A stretch of DNA of 8,499 bases from Candidatus Zixiibacteriota bacterium (GCA_003641345.1 QNAD01000066.1:1-8499); one strand, 5' to 3'. Shown: positions 1 to 6,526, numbered from the stretch's first letter. Numbers and translations: made by a program. Notes: generated from the sequence alone by a model not told the origin.

Positions 1-216
1 ACCAATGCCGACCCAGACCCAATTGATTTTCCTATTGCAGGTAATGATGATGCTATCAAATCAATTAGGGTACTATTGAAAGAATTGGTTGATGCAGGAA
101 TCAATGCCAAACAAAGTGTCACTCAGGATATGATTGAAACGGCACTTGATGAAGAAAGAAATCATAAGGTTGCTACATACACAACTGCTGAAGATGAAAA
201 AAAGGTAGATAAATAA
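1..216 (+). CDS. rpsB: 30S ribosomal protein S2, 3' end (partial)
   Basis: This is the last 71 codons plus TAA stop of ribosomal protein S2, a component of the small subunit. The frame is open from base 1, and the gene starts upstream of the window. The first residues read TNADPDPIDFPIAGNDDAIKSI, matching the strongly conserved S2 C-terminal block (D-x-N-x-DP...D-x-PIPGNDDAI-R-SI) that forms part of the globular domain. The tail after it is charged and variable, as usual in S2. Identity also rests on context: the stop codon lies one base before the start of tsf, and rpsB-tsf is one of the most conserved bacterial gene pairs. In many bacteria S2 represses its own operon, but that control acts at the 5' leader, which is outside the window. 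Confidence 0.95.
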   Translation, partial: TNADPDPIDFPIAGNDDAIKSIRVLLKELVDAGINAKQSVTQDMIETALDEERNHKVATYTTAEDEKKVDK

Positions 217-217
217 A

Positions 218-811
218 ATGGAAATTACAGCTAAAATGGTTAAAGAGCTTCGAGATAAAACCGGAGCAGGTATGATGGATTGTAAAAAAGCCCTTGGCGA
301 GGCTGAAGGTGACTTTGAAAAGGCAATCGATTATTTACGTGAAAAAGGCATCTCTAAGGCTGCTTCTAAAGAAGGGCGTGCTACCGCTGAGGGTATTATT
401 GCTACTTATATTCATTATGGTGACAAATTAGGTTGTATGGTTGAAATTAATTGTGAAACCGATTTTGTTGCTCGAACTGATAAATTTAAAGAGTTTGGTC
501 GTGAGATTGCAATGCATATTGCGGCGGCGGCTCCTTTGTGTGTTAATCGTGAAGATGTTGATCAGGATTATATCAATAAAGAAAGAGAAATTTATCGTCA
601 ACAAGCTCTGAACGATGGGAAACCTGAAAAAATAATAGATAAAATTGTTGATGGTAAAGTTGACAAGCATTATTCAGAAGTTGTTTTGATGGAACAACCA
701 TTTGTTAAAGATAATGAGCAAACTATTGGCGAATTTGTCAAAAGTATGATTGGTTCTATTGGTGAAAATATCTTGATTAAACGGTTTGCCAGATTCAGAT
801 TAGGTGAATAG
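218..811 (+). CDS. tsf: translation elongation factor Ts (short form)
   Basis: EF-Ts is the cytoplasmic guanine-nucleotide exchange factor that releases GDP from EF-Tu so that it can bind GTP and aminoacyl-tRNA again. The N-terminal UBA-like module is clear at residues 1-50 (VKELRDKTGAGMMDCKKAL, then a second helix with KAIDYLREKG). The core signature NCETDFVAR is at residues 78-86; D82 and F83 correspond to the Asp-Phe pair that intrudes near the EF-Tu Mg2+ site in E. coli. The C-terminal block GENILIKRFARFRLGE (182-197) is also typical. At 197 aa it is the short form with one core subdomain, as in Thermus, rather than the roughly 280-aa E. coli form. The ATG lies one base after the rpsB stop with only a weak AGGT-like site upstream, so translational coupling to rpsB is likely. 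Confidence 0.97.
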   Translation: MEITAKMVKELRDKTGAGMMDCKKALGEAEGDFEKAIDYLREKGISKAASKEGRATAEGIIATYIHYGDKLGCMVEINCETDFVARTDKFKEFGREIAMHIAAAAPLCVNREDVDQDYINKEREIYRQQALNDGKPEKIIDKIVDGKVDKHYSEVVLMEQPFVKDNEQTIGEFVKSMIGSIGENILIKRFARFRLGE

Positions 812-813
812 TT

Positions 814-1545
814 ATGAATAGCGATGTTTCATCGCCTGCTTGTAAATACAAGCGTATTTTACTGAAACTCTCCGGTGAAGCCTTAGTGGGTGACGGTGAG
901 TTTGGGATAAGTCCTGATGCATTAGAAAGAATTTGTGCCGAGGTTAAAGAAATTAAAGACCTCGGTACTGAAATTGCCATCGTTTTAGGAGGTGGTAATA
1001 TTTTTCGCGGATTAAATCTTGTGGAACGCGGGATAGAAAGAGTCACTGCCGATAAAATGGGTATGTTGGCGACAGTTATAAATTCTCTGGCTATGATGGA
1101 TGCTTTGGAAAACATAGGGATTTATACACGTGTTATGTCTGCTGTTAAAATTGAAGATTTTGCCGAACAGTATATTAATCGAAGAGCAAAAAGACATATG
1201 GAAAAAGGACGGTTGGTGATTTTTTCTGCCGGTACAGGGAATCCGTATTTTACAACAGATACAGCCGCAGCTCTCAGGGCGATGGAAATCAATGCTGAAC
1301 TAATGATAAAAGCAACCAATGTTGATGGTGTTTACACAACTGACCCCAAAAAAGATGAAAATGCAACTTTTATTCCTTCTTTGAGTTACATGGAAGTTTT
1401 AACAAAAGAGTTAAAAGTAATTGACTCGACTGCCATTTCTTTGTTAAAAGATAGTAAGATTCCGGTGAGGGTGATTGATTTACATAAGCCGGGAAATCTT
1501 AAAAAGGTTATTTTTGGTGAAGAAGTTGGAACTGTTATTTCCTGA
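814..1545 (+). CDS. pyrH: UMP kinase (uridylate kinase)
   Basis: This enzyme transfers phosphate from ATP to UMP to give UDP, an early step in pyrimidine nucleotide synthesis. It is the hexameric bacterial type of the amino acid kinase fold, unrelated to eukaryotic UMP/CMP kinases. Visible motifs in order: KLSGEAL (18-24, phosphate loop), GGGNIFRG (59-66), DKMGMLATVINSLAMMDAL (80-98), GTGNPYFTTDTAA (140-152, UMP binding) and KATNVDGVY (166-174, nucleotide binding). The 243-aa length is normal; the roughly 11 residues before KYKRILLKLSG are a variable extension. The ATG follows the tsf stop by two bases, and AGGTG at 802-806, encoded within the last tsf codons, gives a good ribosome binding site with 7-nt spacing. 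Regulation by GTP and UTP is known for the family but cannot be read from this sequence. Confidence 0.97.
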   Translation: MNSDVSSPACKYKRILLKLSGEALVGDGEFGISPDALERICAEVKEIKDLGTEIAIVLGGGNIFRGLNLVERGIERVTADKMGMLATVINSLAMMDALENIGIYTRVMSAVKIEDFAEQYINRRAKRHMEKGRLVIFSAGTGNPYFTTDTAAALRAMEINAELMIKATNVDGVYTTDPKKDENATFIPSLSYMEVLTKELKVIDSTAISLLKDSKIPVRVIDLHKPGNLKKVIFGEEVGTVIS

Positions 1546-1580
1546 TTGAGATAAATTGAATTATCTTCATAGGAGTTTTT

Positions 1581-2138
1581 ATGGTAAATGAATTATATGA
1601 TGAAGTTAAAGCACGAATGGATAAAACCATTGAAGCTGTCACACGTGAATTTCGTGCTGTGCGAACCGGTAAAGCTTCACCGAATCTGTTAGATACGGTG
1701 AAAGTAGAAGCTTATGGTTCACAAATGCCTTTAAATCAGGTGGCTACTATCAATTCTCCAGAACCAAGATTGATAGTTATTCAGGCATTTGATAAAGGGA
1801 CTGTTGCAAGTATTGTCAAAGCAATTCAAGTAGCGGATTTAGGGCTTAATCCGATGGTTGATGGGCAATTGATTCGTATCCCTGTTCCGGCTCTAAATGA
1901 AGAAAGACGCAAAGAGCTTGTAAAACATTGTAAAACATTGGCAGAAGAAGGACGTGTCTCAATGAGGAATGTTCGCCGTGAATACAATGAAAAATTGAAA
2001 AAAATGGAAAAAGCCAAAGAGATTTCCGAAGACCAAGAAGCCGACGGGCATGATGAAGTCCAAAAAATCACCAATGAACACATCAAGATAATTGATGATT
2101 TGTTAGTTGCTAAAGAAAAGGAAGTAATGGAGGTATAA
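1581..2138 (+). CDS. frr: ribosome recycling factor
   Basis: RRF splits the post-termination ribosome together with EF-G so the subunits can be reused. The 185-aa length is exactly typical. Domain I, the three-helix bundle, is formed by residues 1-29 and about 106-185; domain II, the beta-rich insertion, lies between and contains YGSQMPLNQVATINSPEPR (45-63) and the GLNPMVDGQLIRIPVPALNEERR stretch (88-110). The conserved basic face is present at RNVRREYNEKLKK (129-141), and the family's C-terminal pattern QK-T-x(3)-I-x(2)-ID-x-LL-x(2)-KEKE-x-MEV is intact. A strong AGGAG at 1571-1575 lies 5 nt before the ATG. It is the last gene of the rpsB-tsf-pyrH-frr cluster and is followed by a strong terminator. 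Confidence 0.97.
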   Translation: MVNELYDEVKARMDKTIEAVTREFRAVRTGKASPNLLDTVKVEAYGSQMPLNQVATINSPEPRLIVIQAFDKGTVASIVKAIQVADLGLNPMVDGQLIRIPVPALNEERRKELVKHCKTLAEEGRVSMRNVRREYNEKLKKMEKAKEISEDQEADGHDEVQKITNEHIKIIDDLLVAKEKEVMEV

Positions 2139-2173
2139 CTACTTTAGAGTTTTAACTCCTGAGCATAAATAGT

Positions 2174-2207
2174 AAAAAGAGCCTGCCATTGGCAGGCTCT
2201 TTTTTTA
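2174..2207. terminator. bidirectional intrinsic terminator
   Basis: A perfect 14-bp stem is formed by 2174-2187 and 2191-2204 around a 3-nt loop (ATT). The core is GCCTGCC/GGCAGGC, extended by an A-run on the left arm and a T-run on the right arm (2199-2206, interrupted only by the C that belongs to the stem). On the + strand it lies 36 bp after the frr stop and ends the rpsB-frr transcript. On the - strand the same hairpin is followed by five Ts and ends the CBS-domain gene. The stop codon of that gene (2205-2207) directly abuts the stem. Confidence 0.93.
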
Positions 2208-2645
2208 TCCGGGATAATTGCCGTCGATATAGTTTTTGAGATAACGATTTTCTATTTCAATATTAGTCATTTGAGCTTTGACAATATCACCAACAGATAT
2301 TATGCCTATAATTTTATTGTTATCGACAATGGGGATATGGCGAATCTTATTATTTGTCATTAATCCAGCTATATAATTTAAATCATCTGATTTAATCCCT
2401 ACTATTAAATCAACTGACATAATATCTTTAACCGTTTTTCCTGTCATATTTGAAGTGTCAGAATAAAGGGATACAAATATATCTTTATCACTTACAATTC
2501 CAATTAATTTATCATTTTCATCTATAACAGGTAAACTACTTATTTTATTCTCAATTAATAATTTCATGGCTTGTTGCAAAGTCGCTTCGGTAGTTGCAGT
2601 AATAACCTTGCGATTTTTCTCAATAAAAACTTCATTAACTTTCAT
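2205..2645 (-). CDS. stand-alone tandem CBS-domain protein
   Basis: This is a small cytoplasmic protein of 146 aa made almost entirely of two CBS domains. Such a pair forms a Bateman module that typically binds adenosine nucleotides or S-adenosylmethionine and senses energy or redox state. CBS1 spans about residues 7-60 (SSLPVID 36-42, GIVSDKDI 49-56); CBS2 spans about 73-124 (IRHIPIVD 101-108, GIISVGDI 114-121). The Asp in each G-[IV]-[IV]-S-x(2)-D-I motif is where family members contact ribose. No catalytic, DNA-binding or transporter domain is attached, so the target is unknown; a partner protein or a signalling role is inferred. The C-terminus ends NYIDGNYPG. The ATG is supported by GAGGT on the - strand (2651-2655 on the + strand) with 5-nt spacing. 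The gene converges on frr and diverges from the secreted-protein gene. Confidence 0.88.
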   Translation of the reverse strand: MKVNEVFIEKNRKVITATTEATLQQAMKLLIENKISSLPVIDENDKLIGIVSDKDIFVSLYSDTSNMTGKTVKDIMSVDLIVGIKSDDLNYIAGLMTNNKIRHIPIVDNNKIIGIISVGDIVKAQMTNIEIENRYLKNYIDGNYPG

Positions 2646-2650
2646 ATAGT

Positions 2651-2658
2651 ACCTCTTC
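2651..2658 (-). promoter_or_regulatory. ribosome binding site of the CBS-domain gene
   Basis: Read on the - strand the segment is GAAGAGGT, a good Shine-Dalgarno match, 5 nt before the ATG at 2645-2643. It fixes the start of the CBS-domain gene. I found no convincing -35/-10 pair for this strand in the 92-bp intergenic region. Confidence 0.7.
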
Positions 2659-2705
2659 GTTTAAAATTTGTAGCCGTTATTATTAGGAAATTCATGTTAG
2701 CTCAC

Positions 2706-2734
2706 TTGGCAATCTATTATTTTATACGTATATT
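2706..2734 (+). promoter_or_regulatory. candidate sigma70-type promoter for the secreted-protein gene
   Basis: TTGGCA at 2706-2711 and TATATT at 2729-2734 are separated by 17 bp, close to the sigma70 consensus in both boxes and in spacing. The predicted transcription start, about 7 nt after the -10 box, falls near 2741, which is downstream of the first ATG (2738) and 3 nt before the second in-frame ATG (2744). If the promoter is real, the protein starts at 2744 from a nearly leaderless mRNA, or at a later codon. In an AT-rich intergenic region a chance match is quite possible. Confidence 0.3.
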
Positions 2735-2737
2735 TAT

Positions 2738-3418
2738 ATGATTATGTCAATAAAAATATACAGAAAGAGTCTTTGTTGTTTGATTTGCGGGTTGATTTTT
2801 ATAATCGGCGTTAATTCTTTGATTTATGCTGAGGAGTCAGACCCCATTTTAGAATTTTATGTTAAGCGAGGCAACTCTGTCTTCTCCAGTCGTAATCCAT
2901 TGGAAAGAGCGATAAATTTTTCATTTATGGCAAAAACATATTACAAAAAAATTAACAATGAGGGAGAGGCAAAGAAAGTCGATTCGGCATTTTCAACGCA
3001 TTATTATAGTTTTGGGCAATTAGATTCGTTAATTTGGGATAGTCTTAAAACATCAAAGTTCGTTGAATTTGAGTATGAATCACCAAATATATTTGACATG
3101 AATTATATTTATAATTTTTATCCTAATGATACTGGTGCAATTGATTTGCCAATTGGGTTTGATGTTGATTCAACCAATTTCGAAGATCCAATAGGTGTTG
3201 TCATTATTGATAGAAATCTGTATTTTATAAAATGGCTTTATCTGCATTATCCTAACGAAGTTTCTCATAAGCGATATTCCAGATCATTTCGTTTTACAAA
3301 TATAAATAATTATATTTTCCCTGATTCGATTTGGGTTGTAGGTGCCAAAAGAGGAATTTTTTCAGCCGAAAATTATAGAATAGAGACTGGTATTTATAAT
3401 ATAGAAATATATCATTAA
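2738..3418 (+). CDS. secreted protein of unknown function
   Basis: I do not recognise this 226-aa protein. It begins with a Sec-type signal peptide: basic residues K6-K10, a hydrophobic core at about 11-27, and a likely cleavage after A31 (LIYA/EESD). There is no lipobox, so it should be released to the periplasm or beyond rather than lipidated. The mature part is rich in aromatic residues, Asn and Asp, without transmembrane segments or repeats. A DSLIWDSLKTSKFVEFEYES stretch (96-115) is followed by probable beta strands, FYPNDTGAIDLPIGFD (127-142), and a basic-aromatic segment KRYSRSFRF (178-186). No catalytic motif is evident. Two starts are possible, ATG 2738 and ATG 2744, both with poor ribosome binding sites; the candidate promoter favours 2744. 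It lies 57 bp before uppS on the same strand and may be co-transcribed with the lipid operon. Confidence 0.75.
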   Translation: MIMSIKIYRKSLCCLICGLIFIIGVNSLIYAEESDPILEFYVKRGNSVFSSRNPLERAINFSFMAKTYYKKINNEGEAKKVDSAFSTHYYSFGQLDSLIWDSLKTSKFVEFEYESPNIFDMNYIYNFYPNDTGAIDLPIGFDVDSTNFEDPIGVVIIDRNLYFIKWLYLHYPNEVSHKRYSRSFRFTNINNYIFPDSIWVVGAKRGIFSAENYRIETGIYNIEIYH

Positions 3419-3460
3419 TTTCTAATCATTTTATAATAATGTTAAGACTTGCGATAAAGC

Positions 3461-3469
3461 GGGGAAGAG
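3461..3469 (+). promoter_or_regulatory. ribosome binding site supporting the TTG start of uppS
   Basis: The purine-rich GGGGAAGAG ends 6 nt before the TTG at 3476-3478 and 18 nt before the first ATG at 3488-3490. The spacing favours TTG as the initiation codon, although the match to the Shine-Dalgarno consensus is only moderate. Confidence 0.5.
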
Positions 3470-3475
3470 TTTAAT

Positions 3476-4249
3476 TTGTCAATTGCAATGAATAAAAAAG
3501 ATAAATTAATTGAAAGTATTCTAAGTCATTCCAAAAAGGTTCCGGTTCATATTGCGATTATTATGGATGGTAACGGTCGTTGGGCGGCGAGTCGCAATAA
3601 GCCAAGAACTTTTGGACATGAAGCAGGAGTCAAGGCTGTAAAAGATACTGTAAAAGCGGCTACTGAAATCGGGGTAAAATATTTAACGCTTTATACATTT
3701 TCATCAGAAAACTGGAAAAGACCAAAAGCGGAAGTCGCGGCTTTAATGTCGTTGTTATCCAGAACAACCCGAAAAGAACTTCGTGAACTAATGGAAAAAG
3801 ATGTTAAATTGATAACTACCGGACGTATTGCCGGACTTTCCGCCAGTCGTCGAAAAGTCATTTCAGAAGCAGTAAAAAAAACCCGTTCTAATAAGGGATT
3901 GATATTAAATCTTGCTCTTAACTATGGTGGTCGAACTGAGATTTTAGATGCTGTTAAGGCTGTTTGTAATGCTGTTATGTCTGGATATTTGAATATAAAT
4001 GATATTGACGAAGAGACTTTCTCAAATTTTCTATATACCGCAGATATTCCTGACCCTGATCTTCTAATTAGAACTTCGGGAGAAAAAAGGTTATCCAATT
4101 TTCTGCTCTGGCAAACTAATTATACAGAATTACATATCATTGATACTCTTTGGCCTGATTTTGGGGAGAAAGAATTATTTGAAGCTGTGTTTGATTATCA
4201 AAATCGGGAACGTCGTTTTGGAAAATTGAAACGCAAATCTGACAAATGA
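3476..4249 (+). CDS. uppS: undecaprenyl (di-trans,poly-cis) diphosphate synthase
   Basis: This cis-prenyltransferase extends farnesyl diphosphate with isopentenyl diphosphate units to make the C55 lipid carrier used for peptidoglycan and other envelope polymers. It is a soluble, membrane-associated dimer of 257 aa, a normal length. The signature HIAIIMDGNGRWA spans 25-37 with D31 as the catalytic Mg2+ ligand (E. coli D26). H48, FSSENW (75-80) and NYGGR (149-153) follow, then the C-terminal DPDLLIRTSGEKRLSNFLLWQ (193-213) with R199, R205 and S207 for isopentenyl diphosphate binding and E218 as second metal ligand. The start is TTG, chosen because a purine-rich site lies 6 nt upstream; ATG at 3488 (residue 5) is the alternative and does not affect the domain. 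The stop overlaps the cdsA start by 4 bp (ATGA). Confidence 0.96.
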   Translation: MSIAMNKKDKLIESILSHSKKVPVHIAIIMDGNGRWAASRNKPRTFGHEAGVKAVKDTVKAATEIGVKYLTLYTFSSENWKRPKAEVAALMSLLSRTTRKELRELMEKDVKLITTGRIAGLSASRRKVISEAVKKTRSNKGLILNLALNYGGRTEILDAVKAVCNAVMSGYLNINDIDEETFSNFLYTADIPDPDLLIRTSGEKRLSNFLLWQTNYTELHIIDTLWPDFGEKELFEAVFDYQNRERRFGKLKRKSDK

Positions 4250-5097
4250 GTAAAAATTTAATATTTCGAATACTGGTTGCAATTGTAGCAATGCCAATTA
4301 TTCTCTGGATAATATATCAGGGAGGGGGTTGGTTATTTGGAATGGTTTTATTTCTGGCAATATTAGGAATTACAGAATTTTTGCTACAAGAAGGGTTTTG
4401 CCTTTCATCATTCTTTTATTGGCTTGGACTGTTTGCAGTAGTGTTGTCAATATCAATTTCAACCGGTTTTTTAGATATTATTCACTTAATTCCAGCTTTT
4501 GAGAATCAAACATCAGCGTTGATAATTCTACTTTTATTAGTGTTTGTTATTTCCACAAAATTATTGGCAGTCGGCAAGTTACCTCCGCAGGAATTATTCA
4601 GGCGAAGCAGTAATTTTATGTGGGGCGTTATATATATTGGTCTTTTATATCCGTTTGTATATAAAGTTGGCGAAGGAGTCAATGGCATCAGCGGCGGCGA
4701 TTCACTACTGCTTCTATTTTCTGTTTTGTGGATTGGTGATTCATCGGCGATGGGATTCGGGAAGTGGTTAGGAAAACATAAACTGGCTCCGTCTGTTTCA
4801 CCCAACAAAACAATTGAAGGATTTATCGGGGGGATTGTAGGTTCAGTAATTGTTGGACTTGGCTTATATTTTTGGAAATTTCAAAATATTAATATTTATC
4901 ATATAATTATAGTTTCTTTGGGTTGTTCTATCTCGGGGCAAATAGGGGATTTGGTTGAGTCAATGTGGAAGCGTTCTTTACAGATAAAAGATTCATCAAA
5001 CATTATACCGGGGCACGGTGGTATTTTGGATAGATTTGACTCATTGTTGTTTGCCGCTCCATTTATGTATTTATATTTTAATCTGATGCTTGGATGA
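4246..5097 (+). CDS. cdsA: phosphatidate cytidylyltransferase (CDP-diacylglycerol synthase)
   Basis: This integral membrane enzyme converts phosphatidic acid and CTP to CDP-diacylglycerol, the activated precursor of all bacterial phospholipids. The 283-aa sequence is very hydrophobic, with about seven or eight membrane segments. The family signature S-x(2)-KR-x(4)-KD-x(5)-PGHGG-x(2)-DR-x-D is complete at residues 239-265 (SMWKR...KDSSNIIPGHGGILDRFD), including the Asp residues that bind the di-metal centre. The earlier conserved stretch, DSSAMGFGKWLGKHKLAPSV followed by SPNKTIEGFIGG, is at about 165-196. The second signature position carries W rather than an aliphatic residue (SMWKR), a mild deviation. 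It overlaps uppS by 4 bp at its start and the next gene by 4 bp at its end, so its translation is probably coupled to both. The uppS-cdsA pairing is common across bacteria. Confidence 0.95.
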   Translation: MSKNLIFRILVAIVAMPIILWIIYQGGGWLFGMVLFLAILGITEFLLQEGFCLSSFFYWLGLFAVVLSISISTGFLDIIHLIPAFENQTSALIILLLLVFVISTKLLAVGKLPPQELFRRSSNFMWGVIYIGLLYPFVYKVGEGVNGISGGDSLLLLFSVLWIGDSSAMGFGKWLGKHKLAPSVSPNKTIEGFIGGIVGSVIVGLGLYFWKFQNINIYHIIIVSLGCSISGQIGDLVESMWKRSLQIKDSSNIIPGHGGILDRFDSLLFAAPFMYLYFNLMLG

Positions 5098-6005
5098 AAT
5101 TATTAGACTTTATATTTGCCGCCCGACCTTTGTTGCATCTGCCAATCTGGTCAGTATTTTTAATCTGTTTACATTATCATCATCAATTGTCAGGAGATGT
5201 TTTTTCGTATGAAAATTTAATTATATTAATAGGTATGAGTTTTTTAGTCTCTGGTGCTTATTATATTAATCAAATTTACGATTACGAATCCGATAAAATA
5301 AATGACAAACTTGGTTTTTTGCAATCAGGAAAACTTACGTTCCGACAATTATGGATAGGCTACTTTGTAATTACTTTAATTCCAATTGTTATATCTTTTT
5401 TTATTTCAACATTGATACTGATGGTTTTTCTCCAATTTTTCGTATTAGGCTTTTTGTATTCAAGTAAACCATTTCAATTCAAGAATCGTCCAATATTGGG
5501 CTTGTTGACAAATGCTTATTCTTTTGGATGGTTGGTGCCTTTAACAGTAATGCCGGAAATAAATATACATAACGTCGGATTATTAAAATGGGGCAATCCG
5601 TTATATTTCTTTTTGGCAGTTGCCGCAATTCATATTATGACCACAATTCCAGATAGGGATGGAGACTTAAAAACAGGCAAAAAAACAATAGCGGTTATAA
5701 TGCCACCGGTATCATCAAAATTATTGGCTGTCGCATTGTTGGTAGCTTCAATTGTAGTAGCTTATCAATCGGAGTTTTTGTTATTGTCGGGATTGTCGTT
5801 GGTGTCATCGTTGGTTATTTTGCTGTCACTTTTTTATTCATCAAACAGACTATGTCTGTTGGCTACTAAATTGCCGATATTACTGCTGACACTTTTAGCC
5901 GGTTACTTTTACATTTACTATCTTCTATTTATAGTTGTTTTGTTTGTTGTAACTCGAATATATTATAAAAGAAGATTTGGAATTAAATACCCACAAATTG
6001 CGTGA
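5094..6005 (+). CDS. UbiA-superfamily membrane prenyltransferase, substrate unknown
   Basis: UbiA enzymes are multi-helix membrane proteins that transfer a polyprenyl chain from its diphosphate to an acceptor: an aromatic ring in quinone or chlorophyll synthesis, a prenyl-glycerol phosphate in archaeal lipids, or a carotenoid. The 303-aa protein has about eight or nine hydrophobic helices and both Asp-rich metal/diphosphate motifs: N59-x3-D63-x3-D67 in INQIYDYESDKIND, and D187-x3-D191 in IPDRDGDLKTGKKT. A YSSKP segment (122-126) with nearby K130 also fits the family. The first motif continues NDKLGFLQSGKLT, where quinone and chlorophyll enzymes normally have an N-x-P-x-RP-x(2)-SG pattern; the RP pair is missing. 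I therefore do not assign ubiA, menA or another symbol. It starts within the cdsA stop (ATGA overlap) and its own stop overlaps a GTG start of the next gene, placing it firmly in the lipid operon. Confidence 0.87.
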   Translation: MKLLDFIFAARPLLHLPIWSVFLICLHYHHQLSGDVFSYENLIILIGMSFLVSGAYYINQIYDYESDKINDKLGFLQSGKLTFRQLWIGYFVITLIPIVISFFISTLILMVFLQFFVLGFLYSSKPFQFKNRPILGLLTNAYSFGWLVPLTVMPEINIHNVGLLKWGNPLYFFLAVAAIHIMTTIPDRDGDLKTGKKTIAVIMPPVSSKLLAVALLVASIVVAYQSEFLLLSGLSLVSSLVILLSLFYSSNRLCLLATKLPILLLTLLAGYFYIYYLLFIVVLFVVTRIYYKRRFGIKYPQIA

Positions 6006-6517
6006 TATATATGAAGTTTTTAATAATAGTAATTCTATTTTTTGTAATTGGCTGTACTCCTAAGACTCGTTATAGTAATGTAACTGAAGAGAGAAAAGAA
6101 GATATTTCCGTCCAATCTTTTGGATTATCCACCAATCAAAATATTCGACTCGGTTCAATATTACAAAGTTATCTCGGTCGTCCATATGCTGGTAAATCAA
6201 AATATGAGGAAGGGATTGATTGTTCCGAGTTTACCATGGAAGTTTTTAAGAAATATGACAATATAAGATTACCGCGTACCTCAAAAGATCAATTCAATTA
6301 TGGCACTAAAATTTCTAAATCATCGTTAAAGTATGGTGATCTTCTGTTTTTTAGAACTGATGGTAATAGAATATCTCACGTAGGAATTTATCTTGAGAAA
6401 AGTAAATTTATCCACGTTTCATCTTCTCATGGAGTTATGATTAGCGGTATCAGGGGAAAATACTGGAATCAAAGATATGTCGGTGCACGTCGAGTTATAA
6501 ATTTAAATAATAAATAG
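6002..6517 (+). CDS. NlpC/P60-family lipoprotein (cell-wall peptidase)
   Basis: This is probably an envelope-anchored cysteine peptidase cutting peptide stems of peptidoglycan (endopeptidase of the NlpC/P60 or Spr type). The N-terminus MKFLIIVILFFVIGC is a short type II signal peptide with lipobox VIGC and lipidated C18 (counting from the GTG). The catalytic domain covers about 45-165: GRPYAGKSKYEEGIDCSEF with nucleophile C74, KYGDLLFF (110-117), RISHVGIYL with H126, and FIHVSSSHGV with H138. The Cys-His-His triad is complete, so it should be active. The 171-aa length is typical for a single-domain member. The start is uncertain: GTG 6002 overlaps the previous stop (GTGA), whereas ATG 6011, three codons on, gives the more standard MKFL signal peptide; both have poor ribosome binding sites. 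It follows uppS, cdsA and the prenyltransferase and precedes uvrC by 9 bp. Confidence 0.9.
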   Translation: MIYMKFLIIVILFFVIGCTPKTRYSNVTEERKEDISVQSFGLSTNQNIRLGSILQSYLGRPYAGKSKYEEGIDCSEFTMEVFKKYDNIRLPRTSKDQFNYGTKISKSSLKYGDLLFFRTDGNRISHVGIYLEKSKFIHVSSSHGVMISGIRGKYWNQRYVGARRVINLNNK

Positions 6518-6526
6518 GTTTATAAA

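Noticed and set aside
795..1319. Open frames on the - strand (795-1115, 1012-1197, 1122-1319) across pyrH
   Set aside because: All are antisense shadows of the well-supported pyrH gene, without ribosome binding sites or recognisable motifs.
1549..1566. Small inverted repeat AGATAA/TTATCT between pyrH and frr
   Set aside because: Only 6 A/T-rich pairs with a 6-nt loop and no proper T-run; too weak for a terminator, and the frr ribosome binding site follows directly.
1921..1940. Perfect tandem 10-mer (TAAAACATTG twice) inside frr
   Set aside because: It lies in different codon phases within a region whose protein sequence and length match normal RRF, so it is chance similarity and not an inserted duplication.
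3432..3437. TATAAT before uppS as a full promoter
   Set aside because: The -10 match is perfect but no acceptable -35 lies 16-18 bp upstream, and such hexamers are common in AT-rich intergenic DNA.
4506..4808. Open frames opposite (4506-4808) and alongside (4544-4771) the cdsA coding frame
   Set aside because: Both lie entirely within cdsA, whose protein motifs are intact in the main frame; they are frame shadows.
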